From: Posidonia oceanica
Lineage: Eukaryota; Streptophyta; Magnoliopsida; Alismatales; Posidoniaceae
Direction: 5' to 3'
Length of the DNA stretch: 64,000 nucleotides
Assembly (NCBI GenBank): GCA_037176725.1
Contig: JAZBRS010000020.1
Coordinates: 84,762,001 to 84,826,000 of the forward strand
The translations under genes were made by a program, and so were the position numbers. A model generated the notes under the pieces. That model was not told the DNA's origin and ran no database searches. It was given only the letters and a program-made list of their open reading frames with translations. Shown piece after piece: positions 54,049 through 64,000 of the stretch (positions are counted from its first letter, which is position 1; every line of letters begins with the position of its first letter).

Positions 54049-57000
54049 ACCCTAAGCAAAACCCTAAACCCTAAACCCTAGGAAAAAGCAATCCAAAAAT
54101 CTTAGAAAACCCCATTTAAAATCTAGGAAAAACAATTAAAAAAAAACCTAGAAAAATCTAATTAGAAAACTCTAGAAAATCCCATCCAAAACTTAGAAAA
54201 ACAAGTTAAAAAAAAGCAATTAAAACAAAATCCTAAAAAACAATCAACAAAACAATTTAGGAAAACAAATTAAAATAACCTAGAAACCCTAGGTCACTCA
54301 GCACTACACCCCCCTAAACCCTAGAATTAAGCCTAGGTAAACCCAAGGCCCAACCCAACTCCCTCTCCTCCCCCTTTCTTTTTTTATTTTTATTTTCTTT
54401 CTTTTCTTCCACCAAAGCCCAACCCATTTTTCTTTTCTTTTTTCTTTTCTTTCTTCTTCTTCTTCTTCTTCTTCTTCTTCTTCATCCCCTCGCCCTCCTT
54501 TTTTTTACTTTTTCTTTCCATTTTTCTTCCCTCCATTTCAGGCCCAGCCCACCAAGCCTCTTCCTCCTTCTTATTTTCCTCTCTCTTTTTTTCTTTCTTC
54601 CTCTCCTCTTTCTCCCAACCCGGCCCATTGCCATTCTTTTTTCTTTTTTTTCTCACTCCACCACCTTCCAGCCCAGTCCACTGCCTCATCCTTCTTCTTT
54701 TTCTTCTTTCACCAGACAGCTGCTTCCCTGCCCCTGTGATCTTCCCTCCAAATTCAAACCAGCGATCACACCAACGACTTTCCGGCCATCCTCCTGACAA
54801 CCACCCGTGCCACCCACGATCCCACGACCTCCATGCCACCATGCCCTATGGCCAAGACCAGCAGCACCCATCCTTTGACCACTGCAGACCACTCACACAC
54901 AGAGAGGGAGCAGAGGAGAACAAAACTAGAAAATGGCTAGAATTCACAAGAAAAGCACACACAGCAAGCACCCAGAACCCCCTTCTTCCTTGTGCATTTT
55001 CCAGAAGCCCAGAAATGACCCAATTCACCCCTAAATTCCACCCAGAAACCTCCTCAGCACCCATCTCCTCCTCCACAGCCTTCTCCCTTGCCAAACCAAC
55101 ACCACAGCCACCGCCATCCACCCAAACTCCCCCAACCAACTCACCGGACAACCACCTTCCTAAGCCTACCCACCATTCACCTGCAAACACCCTGTGGCCC
55201 TAGAAATCCACCACAAACACCTACACCCAGAATCCACTCGAAAACTTCAAACTTCTCCACCTCACTCCAGAACAACCTCCACTTCAATTCCAAGCCTCCA
55301 CCACCCTCACAGAAGCTCCACCAAGCCTCCGACGGTGTCTCTTCAGCCTGGAGAGCAACAAGTCACCACGACGACCTCAGCACAACAATGCAACACCCAA
55401 AAATACCAGATCCTTCCCCGAGTGACCGAACTCACTTCTGTGTGGCCCCTGACCTCCGGAGGAGTTCCAGCGACCCCTCCCAACTACCGCGTGCCGCCGA
55501 GGACGTCTGCAGTAGTGCCACCACTTCCGTGGGCACCATCGTGACCCATTGAGGTCGGGGGACCTTTCCAGCCACGCACGCAGGTAAACGACGTTACCCC
55601 TGTTCTAGTTTAGCTCCGTTTGTACTTCCTAGCCCTTTAGACCTGGGTTTAAGGCCTTAGATCGCCGGAACGCATCGCTACTACTGTTCATCTTCTCCGG
55701 CGAGCTCCTACCGTGCCACCGTGGTCCGAGCATCCGCAGCTCCTCCAGATCGCTCCCTGAGCTTTGCTGCACCTCCAGGAGCACAGCCATGTGCTCCCTT
55801 TCAGCTGTCGTCGCCTCCAGCCGCCTGTCCACCTTCAGCAAGCTCTGCAGCAGCTTCGCCGGCATCGTCAGGCTGCCTCAGCCACCGTCATGCGGCGCTA
55901 AGCCCATCGCGACCTCCAGGGAAGTCCCCTCCAGCCTCCGAGCACCGCCGCCGGCCCTCCACACGCCGCCAGCACCACCTTCTTCCCCGACAGACCTGCA
56001 GCAACTCGAGCTTCACTGTAGCACTATTCATTCATATAGTTTTGATTTTAGTTTCGTTTGATGCATTGAAATAAATTCCAGTAGTTTATTTTTATTGCTT
56101 TCAGGTCCAGTTGTACTTTAAGTTTCATTTAATCTCTGAATTAAACTATATTGCATTGCTTTTATTTCCTTTTATTACGTTTCAGTCCTGCTGTAGTTCA
56201 AAAGTATTTGATATCATTTATGTTTAGTCCAGTAGTTTATTTTATTTACTTTCAAGTCCTGTAGTTGATTAAAGTCATTTAAATGTCTATTTTTTATCTT
56301 ATTACATTGCTTTTAACTTCTGCAACTTATTTTATTTGCTTTACAGTCCTCTGCTGGTTGATGTTTGATTTAATTTGCATTTGTTATCTTATTACATTGC
56401 TTAAAACTTCTGTAGGTTGCATTATTTGCACTTTAGTCCACAGATCATGCATTCATTCATTTAATTTGCATGTTTATCTTATTGCATTGCATTTTAGCCC
56501 CTGCATCTATTTAATTTACACATCAGTCCTCTGTAGTTGTTAGATTTCATTTAAATCATGATTTTAACTATATTGCAATGCTAAAAAATCCAAAAAACAT
56601 GTTTATTTGCATATCAGTCCATCAGTGGTTTAAAACTCATTTAACTTTGCATTTTACCTTATCGCATTGCATTAGAAAACCAGGAAAATGTTATAATTGC
56701 ATTTAGGTCCATCTACTGTGAATCAATTGCTTGTTTCTGCATTTTTACATTGCATAAAAACCCTGGAAAATTCCATAATTGCATTTCAGTCCTTTTTGCA
56801 TTGAATCACTCATTTAAATCCTGTTTTACCTTATTGCATTGCATTAAAAACCCAGAAAAATTCCATAATTGCATATCAGTCCATTCTGCATTCAATCATT
56901 CATTTAAATCATGTTTTAAACCATATGGCATTGCTGTTTAGTCCAATAACATGTTTTATTTGCATTTTAGTCCTCTATGCATTTAAATGCCATATTAGTT

Positions 57001-57248
57001 GCATTTTAAACCACATTGCCTTGTTCTAAAAGCCCCATGGTTTTGCAAAATTGCATGTTAGTCCCCTGTTTTCAACTTTTGCATGTTTGCATGCTTTCTT
57101 TGCATTGCATTTAGGTCCTGCATGCTTTTTAAAACTGCATTTAGGTCCTTTTCTTGTATTTTTGCATGCATTCATCCCAATTAGCATCGCATTCAGTCTT
57201 GCATCATTGCATTAGCATTCTTGCATGCATTTGCTCTGTTTTGCACGC
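54049..57248 (+). other. C 3' LTR after the L1, no gene
   Basis: Equivalent of 24706-27928 in the 5' LTR: array remnant, A-rich stretch, pyrimidine tract (54370-54720), GC-rich island (55270-56000), TTGCATTTNAGTCC-type repeats (56040-57240). Confidence 0.8.
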
Positions 57249-58477
57249 TGTAGTAATCCCAGTGTTCAGATCGTCCATGCACACTGCCAAAGCTGGCGTG
57301 CACCGATCAGAATTAGGTTCACCATTAGCGGCTGTGTCCGAGAAGGAAGACTTAACTCGAAAACACTTAAAAAAGGGAAAAAAGGGAAGAAAAGGGGAAG
57401 ATAAAACAAATCAGAGTCGTCACCGTGTCTATTAAGTTGAGAGACAAGGAAAACCAGGGAATGCGTGAATAAACATGCAAAACCAAGCAAAAGATGCAAT
57501 GCGATGCAATGCAAAAGAAATGAGATGCAAATGAATGCAATGATGTGACTCATGCCTAGGATAAGGGCAATATGGTCATTATGGGCCAAGAGAAATGGCA
57601 AGGACTCCTGTTACGTGTGGGGAAGGTGTTAGGCACCCCCGACACGCCCGAGAATCGGTCTTTCTAGGCTTACGCTCGCATACGCAGGGAAATACAGATT
57701 TTGAATGCCTAAGTGCCAAGAATGCCTAATTAGATGCTCATAGGTGTGCTCTAAGTGATGGAATGCGTGCAAGGAATTAAACGTGCTATCTAAGCACTCA
57801 GCAACGCTGTCTATGTTCCGAACCAGGTGAACCTTGGTCCGTGAGAACTCCAGGCAGTAAGCATCACTGCCCTAAATGCAAATGCAGGTGATAAAATAGA
57901 ACAGCGGTAAAACTAGACAATGCGGGCGACATGCAAGGGAAAACATCGTCAAACACACAAAATGGTGTGAGAAACGAAAGTCGGCACGCAAAACGGTGCA
58001 AGAAACAAAGCAGGCTCGCAAAACAGTGCAAAAGCAAAACATCGTAAAAGCCATGCGATGCAGAGTAAAGGAGGAGAGTAAAACAAGTAAGGAGAGGCAA
58101 GCGGTGTCAGTGTGAAGACAAACACCGCTTAGGGACCACACAATGCAGGTGTGAAGACCTACAAAGGGGTAAGAGTGCAAGCAGAAGGATCACCACTATT
58201 CTGTGACTGTTTCCCACCAAAGTGTCCCACGATGTGTCTCACACGCTGCCAAAAGCTCGTGGTGCAATCGGATCGTGGAAAAGGGGGAAGAAGGTCGCAA
58301 TCAGTCAGTGAATCCAAGGAGAACTCAACCCAAAACACCGAGAGTACACAAAAAGAGGAGATAGAGTTGATAGGCAAGAAGAGGAAGTCTTAATCTTCAT
58401 GCTCGGAAAGCGCGGTGTAAAAACAATGCATGCAATGCAAATAATATGCAAAAGATGCATTGCAGGAGTTTAGAAGG

Positions 58478-58486
58478 ACTTACCTT
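58478..58486 (-). promoter_or_regulatory. Splice-donor-like site in the D LTR
   Basis: Minus strand AAGGTAAGT in the same context as S1 (GATCAGGC...CCAAGGTAAGTCC). Confidence 0.4.
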
Positions 58487-59834
58487 GGAGATCTTTGGCC
58501 TGATCAGAGGAGAACTTGGTCAGCATTGAAGTCCGCTCCACCGGGGTGGTCCAGGTAACTTGGTTGTGAAGATCCGGCGGTTCGATCAGAAGATATCCAA
58601 GCTTCAAGGCAGAAGGCCCAAGGGCCAGGGGAGAAGAAGGGATCTAAGTGTAAAAGAGGTCCTAGGGGTGTGCAGAACAGGTCCTCCCACATACATGGGA
58701 GCTAAATGTGCTTAAAAGTGAGCAAAAAGCTAAGTGCAGTGATGCATGGGTGCAATGCATGCAAAAATGCAAAAAAGGACCTAAGTGCAATGATTTGGAA
58801 AAGTTAAGGACCTATATGCAATGATTTTGAAAAGTTAGGGGCCAATATGCAATGTTTTTGAAAACTTGAGGGTCTGGATGTAAATAAAAAAAATGCAGGG
58901 TCTGAAATGCAATTTAATATGGTAAAGATGCAATTAAATGATTTTTCTAAACATGTAGAGGACTGAAATGCAATTTAAAAATATGCAGGGGCTAAAATGC
59001 AATTTTATATGGTAAAATATGCAATTAAATGATCTGTGAATGCAAACAGTGGACTAAAATGCAATTTAAAATCATGTAGGGGCCAGAATGCAATTTTATA
59101 AGGTAAAATATGCAATTAAATGATTTTTCTAAACATGCAGAGGACTAAAATGCAATTTAAAATCATGTGGGGGCTAAAATGTAATTTTATAAGGAAAAAA
59201 TGCAAATAAATGATGCTGTGCATGCAAACAATGGACTAAAATGCAAAAATAAAATAAAGCAAGATAAAAGTGCAATGCAATAAGGTAAAAAAAGAAATTA
59301 AATGAATTTAACAACAGATTAGAGGATTGACTTGCAAATAAAATAAACAGAAGGACTTAAGAGCAATGTAATAAGATAAAAAGAGGCAGATATTTAAATG
59401 ACATTTAACAACCATAGGACTTCGATGCAAAATAAAATAGTTGCTGGACTAGAAAGTAAGTAACAGAAAAGTATTTGAACTAGAGCAGGATCAACATGCA
59501 AATAAAATAAATAATTGAGCTGGAAATAAATAAAACTAAAAAAGCTGTAACTGCGGAGGACTAACATGCAATAAAAAAAACCAGCAGGACTAAAACTAAA
59601 AGAAAACTAAAGAGTTTTGAACTACAGTTGGACTAACATGCAAATAAACGAAACTACATATTTTTTATGCAATTTTATATGATTTTTATTCAGATTTAAA
59701 TGAGATATAAACTGACGAAGGACCTAAAAACAAATAAATAAAACTTCGAGGCAGAAATGCAATGTGGTGGTAAAGTTTGTAAGATAAGAAAATAAAGAAT
59801 CAAATGAAAACGAATGGCATTATAAAACTAAACT

Positions 59835-59852
59835 TACTGTAGCGCTACAGTA
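59835..59852. repeat. 18-bp perfect palindrome in the D LTR
   Basis: TACTGTAGCGCTACAGTA equals its own reverse complement and lies at the edge of the GC-rich island. S1 has an imperfect palindrome at the equivalent edge (7456-7485). Confidence 0.9.
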
Positions 59853-61937
59853 GCATGCAGGTAGCAGATGCCGGTGAGCTGCTGTGCGGCGGAGGAGAGG
59901 GCGGAGCGGCATGCTGGTGCATGGGTTGGCCTGCGGGGGGTCCGGCGAAGGTGCGGCGGGGGGAGGCGAGCGGGCTGCTGCTCCGGCGAACGGCGCCGAG
60001 GAAGAAGGCCAACTCCGGCGAGCTGCTGGCGGCGCTACGGAGCTCGAAATCCGAAAAAAAATGGGGACGGAGAGGGGAACGAGCCGGATCTAGTGGTGGC
60101 TTGGTTGGCTTTTTCGCGTGCCGAGGTGATCGCAGAAAATAGGAGAAGTTGCTGCCTTTTCTCTCTCCTCTTCTTCTCTTCTTCCTCTAGTTTCCTCTCC
60201 CTCTCTCCGGCTTCTAGGTTGTGGAAGGATGTGGTGGAGGTCTGGAGTGTGGAGAAGGAGGCTGTGGAGCTCTGGTCTGATGGAGTGTGGGTGAGGTCTG
60301 TTATGGTGGGAGTTGGTCTGTAGGTTTGGTTTTTTTTTGGCCGGCCAGAGAGGGAGAAAGAAGGAGAGGTTGGTTGTGGTTTTATGGAGGAGAGTTGGAG
60401 GGAAGAAGAGGGATGTGATGGGGGGAGAAGTGGTGGGAGATTTGAGTTTTGAAAAAGAAAAAAATGGGGGGAGAAAGGAGAGGGAGAAGTGGCTGTAGAG
60501 TTGAGGAAGAGAAGAAGAATGGAGGAAGGAAGAAGAGAAGAGGAGGAGGGAGAGGTCATGGGCCGTGGGCTTGTGCGCTTTTGGTGGAGAGAAAAGAAAA
60601 GAATAAGAAGAAAGAAAAAGAAAGGAGAAAGAAAGAAGAAAGAGGAAAAAGATTGGAAAAAAAAAGATTTGGAAATATTTTAGAGTGGTTGTTTTTAGGT
60701 TAGGATTTTTAATTAGGTTTTAAAGGATTGTTCTTTAATTAGTTAATTTTTTAAATTAGGGTTAAGAGGGGTTTTAGTTTTGATTAAGTTTTTTATGATT
60801 TTTCTTAAGTTTTCTTTAAATTGTTTTTTAAGGTTTGCTTTTAAATGTTTGTTAAGTTTTTTAATTATTTTTAAGTTAAGTTTTTTCCTCTTTTTTCTTT
60901 TTAATTAAGTGTTTTAAAATTGTTTTAAGTTTTAATTGTTTCTTTGGATTTGTTAATTGTTTTTTAATTACTTATCCTACGGTTTTTTAATTGTTTCTTC
61001 TTTCCTAGGGTTTTTGATTTTTGTTATTTTTAAAAGGGTTCTTGCTTTTTGTTTGTTTTGATTATATTTTTGTTTTGTTTGTTTTTTAATAGTATTTTCC
61101 TCTTGTTTGTTTTATATTTTTTAGATTGCATCCTTAGTTTTTTAGTTGCTTTTAGTTGGATTTTCCTTTTAATTGTTTGTCCAAGTTTTTTAATTATTTC
61201 TTTTTAAGGTTTTGATTTGTTTCTCTTTTGTTTTCCTTTTTTTAATTAGATTTTTAAGGGTTTAGTGGAAGAAAGGAAAAGGAAAAAGAAGAAAAGAAAG
61301 GAATGGAGAAAGAAAGAAGAAAGAGAGAGGAGGAAGGAGATTAAATAATAGAAAATCAAGAGGTAAGATAAAAATAAAATAAAAATACAGATAAAATACA
61401 GGAAAAAAAGATGCACAAGGTGGGCCCACTGCCAAGCAAGAATAGGAGAAAGAAGGAGAGGAAAAGAAGGAGAATGAGAAGGAGAGAGAAAAGAATAATT
61501 TTGGAGAGAGAAAAGGATAATTTGGAGAGATGGGGAGGATAAAGGCTTGGGATTGAAGTGGGATTGGGTGAGTGTGTGACCTAGGGTTTCTAGTGTTTAA
61601 CCTAGGGTTTGAGGTGGGGTTTTGGAAGGTTTTTGGAAGGGTTTTGGGGTCAAGAAAAAGAGGGTTTTACCTAGGTTTTCTAGGATTTTTGGGAGTGGTT
61701 TTGGTTTGAAATTCTAAGGGTTTTTTGGAGGGTTTTCTAGGTTAGGAAGGATGGATTTTCCTATGGTTTTTGGGTTAGGAAAATGGTTGTGATTCTAGGT
61801 TTGGTTTTGGGTTTGTGTTTAGGTGTTTTGGTTTGAAAAGAAGGGTGTGGTTTTAGGTTTGGGTTTGGGTGTTTGGTTCAGAAGCCACCAGAGGGAGAGA
61901 TTCCACCAATTCAGCCTGTCAAAATGGGGTGTCTACA

Positions 61938-61953
61938 GATGCCCCTCCCTGAG
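61938..61953 (-). promoter_or_regulatory. Polypurine tract of element D
   Basis: Minus strand CTCAGGGAGGGGCATC, immediately before D's LTR start; identical to the PPT of C. Confidence 0.85.
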
Positions 61954-62942
61954 TGTGGTCAAGCAAAGCGAGGCCGCTGCTCAGGGTTGACAAGACACCC
62001 CATCTGACCAGAGAGAGCCAGACGTTGCTATAGACGTGAGTCACTTATTCGGTGAATGCACCGAAAGTCATGACTCGTCGCCAAATGCAGATGAATGCAG
62101 ATGTAATGCTTACACTAATGCAAATGTGATGCCTACGCTAATGCTCATTGCGCTATACTCCTCTGGGGGAAAGCAGGTGATGCATGCACGCGGAAAAGGC
62201 GGAAAATGCAATGCAATGCAAAGGCTGAAACTAAAGTGCTGCATGTAAAATGCTGAAAGGAAAGTGCTGGAAGTACAGTGCTACAGGGAAAGTTGCTGAA
62301 AGTAAAGTGCTGCAAAGAAAGTGCTGAAAATAAAGTGCTGGAAGTAAAGTGTTGCAAGGAAAGTAAAGGCTAAAAAGTAAAGATGCTGGAAGTAAAGGCT
62401 GAAAAGTAAAGATGCTATGGATGTGCATGTGATGGCGGGCACGTAATGCCTGGGAAAGCGGAATGCGGAAGTTGGTGTAAGGACCACAGAGGAGTAGCAA
62501 CGCAATAAGGGTGCAATGTTATGCAAGGTAATGCAGTGAAATGCAAGGTATAAATAGTGGAACGCTGGGCACGCGGAACCGAGAAAACAATACCAAGGCC
62601 CCGCACTACTGCGGGTGCCATCCGAAGCCGGCAAGCTATGAAAGTCTTGCAGGTGCTGAGGATGCTACCTTAGGCAGTACACTAGCTAGGGGTTCGAATC
62701 CTAAGCACGCGATGCTCGGGTGATGATGAAATGCAATACCAGGACTGACTCTACAAGGGATACAAAGAAGTTATATGATGTCATGCAATGCGAATGCTGT
62801 GAAATGCAATGTACAAACAATGGAACGCTGGGCACGCAAAACCAAGAAATCAATCCTGGTTGCACGATGTCCGCGTGATGATGAAATGCTAATGCCATGC
62901 AACAAAATGCTATTAAACTACGATGAAATGGGTGATAGGTTA

Positions 62943-63125
62943 ATGGACCTATCACCGGATAGTTAGGGCTATCGGCCTGCTGAGGAGTTGATGGACTCAT
63001 CACCGGATAGTTAGGGCTATCAGCCCGTGAGGAGTTAACGGACTCATCATCGGATAGTTAGGGCTATCAGCCCACGAGGAGTTAATGGACTCATCACCGG
63101 ATAGTTAGGGCTATCAGCCCGATGA
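62943..63125 (-). repeat. 47-48-bp tandem repeats in D 3' UTR (four units)
   Basis: ATCACCGGATAGTTAGGG starts at 62951, 62999, 63046 (one mismatch) and 63093; spacings 48, 47 and 47. Each unit also has GGCTATCAGCCC and GAGGAGTTAA. C has single-copy relatives at 45840-45859 and 43913-43931. Confidence 0.92.
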
Positions 63126-63226
63126 GGGTGGAAAGGAGGCGGGAATACCGAACCAGAAGGTGCAGCAGAGGTCCAGAGACGCTCTCGCGACAGTTGAGGA
63201 TGTCAGCCCAATGCAGATGGAAATGG

Positions 63227-63475
63227 GATACCATGGGGCAGCATAAAAGATGCCCCTGGTATCGGTGAACGATACCAGGGAACAGCCGAAGTGCCCATGA
63301 CATCAAAATGCAAGGTGGATGAATGAATGGAGGAATGGATGATAAGTTGACGGACCTATCGTCGAGCAGTTAGGGGTGCCAACCCGGTGGGATGAGGGGG
63401 ACGATACCACAAGGCAGCAAAAAAGATGCCCTTGGTATCAGGGTGATACCAAGGGACAACCGAAGCGCGCCTGGC
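63227..63475 (-). repeat. Two GATACC/GGTATC-type hairpin modules in D
   Basis: 63227-63301: GATACCATGGGGC...GCCCCTGGTATC then GATACCAGGG. 63403-63475: GATACCACAAGGC...GCCCTTGGTATC then GATACCAAGGG. They match the modules at 43978 and 45734 in C (opposite strand), separated in D by about 100 bp instead of a minisatellite. Confidence 0.8.
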
Positions 63476-64000
63476 ACCGAAATGCAAAAGATGGATGAAT
63501 GGGTCGATGGATGATAGGTTGACGAACCTATCACCGAGCAGTTAGGGGTGCCAGCTCGGATGCAAGGAATGATAGAATGATGCAGAGAGAAGACAGGAAA
63601 CCCCCCGTGGTGGGTGTGCAATGGTCTCAGCGCGGGCATGCTTCATGGCGTCACGAGGTGACAAACGAGGGACATGCCGGTCATCAAGGACCTACCCAAC
63701 GTGGTGGGCGGAAAAACTTTGAAAAGCGCAGAGCCTCTGAGTGAGGTTAGGCAAAAAGTGCTCATCCTTGGCTTCGATTTTCGAAAACAGGGAGAAGGGA
63801 AGAAGATAACAATATATTACAGCATGCATGTTTTTGGTGGCTTTAGACTCAAAAGCAGCTGCTAAGAGGGTGCTTCTGCACTTTCTGACTCAGGAGACTC
63901 GATCCTCGCGCAACGCCATGCCGAGTTGTGGTCGGTGGCTCTCATTCTCACTCTTGGCTCAGGATGAGACTTTGGCTTTGTAGAGTATAGCCTTTGGCTG

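Larger units (their letters stand above)
21805..57248 (+). mobile_element. Element C: large Tat/Ogre-like Ty3/gypsy retrotransposon with nested insertions
   Basis: Both LTRs start TGTTGACACCCCAC (21805 and 46269). The internal region (29185-46268) has a PBS, gag, protease, a G-patch segment, RT, RNase H, an additional archaeal-type RNase H, integrase, a DUF7745 ORF, a repeat-rich 3' UTR and a PPT (CTCAGGGAGGGGCATC, 46253-46268). The second RNase H between RNase H and integrase defines the Tat/Ogre lineage. C sits in B's gag (left TSD candidate CCTTC, 21800-21804). Its 3' LTR is broken at 57249 by D, so the right end is outside the window. The two LTRs look roughly 95% alike by eye (not computed). 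The polyprotein is dead. Confidence 0.9.
46269..57248 (+). repeat. 3' LTR of element C, interrupted and cut by D
   Basis: Starts TGTTGACACCCC and follows the 5' LTR with small differences. It carries a SINE-like unit and an L1 in its telomere-like array. At 57248 (GTTTTGCACGC, matching 27918-27928 of the 5' LTR) it stops and D's LTR begins; the last ~1.3 kb should continue right of D. Confidence 0.88.
57249..61937 (-). repeat. LTR of element D (4,689 bp)
   Basis: Minus strand starts TGTAGACACCCCATTTTGAC at 61937 and ends GGGATTACTACA at 57249. Homologous to S1 and C LTRs: U5-side GCCAAAGCTGGCGTGC (57287-57302), TGCAATTTAAA-spaced repeats (58740-59300), GC-rich island (59860-60310), purine tract (60430-60670), T-rich stretch (60670-61260). 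It keeps the donor-like site AAGGTAAGT and about two of the 30-bp units that S1 has amplified. No gene is present. Confidence 0.88.
57249..64000 (-). mobile_element. Element D: 3' part of a Tat/Ogre-like element (minus strand)
   Basis: LTR plus 3' UTR visible; coding parts lie right of the window. The PPT is identical to C's and the adjacent GTCTTGTCAACCCTGAGCAG block is shared, so C and D are sister families. D is inserted in C's 3' LTR; only its left border (TSD candidate CACGC, 57244-57248) is visible. Confidence 0.8.
61954..64000 (-). other. 3' UTR of element D, repeat-rich, no gene
   Basis: Contains short AAAGTGCTG units (62230-62420), a segmental duplication (GGAACGCTGGGCACGC near 62570 and 62823; GTGATGATGAAATGC near 62720 and 62875), the 47-48-bp repeats, and two hairpin modules. 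A tRNA-T-arm-like GGGGTTCGAATCC occurs at 62690-62702 without the rest of a tRNA. From 63500 to 64000 nothing is recognised. Confidence 0.7.

Noticed and set aside
62640..62710. tRNA gene suggested by GGGGTTCGAATCC
   Set aside because: Only a T-arm-like piece is visible; I could not form an acceptor stem or anticodon arm.
63674..63865. 63-codon plus-strand ORF near the window end
   Set aside because: Lies antisense in D's 3' UTR, no family recognised, no supporting context.

Overview
This window is repeat DNA from a flowering-plant nuclear genome. I find no convincing host gene. The plant signature is a set of named lineages: Tekay-type and Athila-type Ty3/gypsy elements, a Tat/Ogre-type element with a second (archaeal-type) RNase H, plant L1 LINEs with DUF4283 plus a CCHC knuckle in ORF1, and a DUF7745 (plant mobile-domain-like) ORF. 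The species cannot be named from this sequence. All coding calls come from reading translations by eye; no alignments or searches were run. LAYOUT: the window is one nest of insertions, resolved mostly by 5-bp target-site duplications (TSDs). The outermost unit is a minus-strand Athila-like element 'A' (LTR piece 4172-4697; internal pieces 4698-4710, 10601-10644 and 13869-17444, with integrase end and env-position ORF). Its LTR is cut on the left by plus-strand Tekay-like element 'T' (1-4171: integrase end plus 2.8-kb 3' LTR). Its 3' UTR holds two minus-strand solo LTRs: S1 (4711-10600, TSD CCTAT) and S2 (10645-13868, TSD CTAAC). Its integrase is cut at 17445 by plus-strand gypsy element 'B' (LTR from 17445, gag 20397-21804). 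B is cut at 21805 by the large Tat/Ogre-like element 'C' (5' LTR 21805-29184, PBS, gag-pro-pol 30691-40630, a DUF7745 ORF, a repeat-rich 3' UTR, PPT, 3' LTR from 46269). C's integrase is split by a Tekay-like solo LTR S3 (37565-39731, TSD ACGCT/ATGCT). C's 3' LTR is cut at 57249 by a related minus-strand element 'D' (LTR 57249-61937, 3' UTR to the window end). NON-LTR ELEMENTS: both LTRs of C carry a telomere-like (CCCTAAA) array. All three non-LTR insertions seen here lie in those arrays: an ORF1-only 'half-LINE' with an intact 759-codon ORF (5' LTR), a tRNA-derived SINE-like unit and a 7.2-kb L1 (3' LTR). DECAY: nearly all polyproteins are dead. Of 38 in-frame stops I placed, 28 are TAG, as expected if CAG (CHG-context) sites were methylated and deaminated. 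The half-LINE ORF1 has no stop, and the DUF7745 ORF has one late frameshift. MOST NOTABLE: several families carry regular arrays of short hairpins. These include five evenly spaced hairpins with a compensatory stem change just before the DUF7745 ORF (41957-42136), 230-244-bp units each with a double GGACG/CGTCC hairpin in S2, 30-bp units with GGCAC/GTGCC stems in S1, and a GATACC/GGTATC module flanking a 47-bp minisatellite in C and repeated in D. What these structures do is unknown; they are the best candidates for an undescribed feature.
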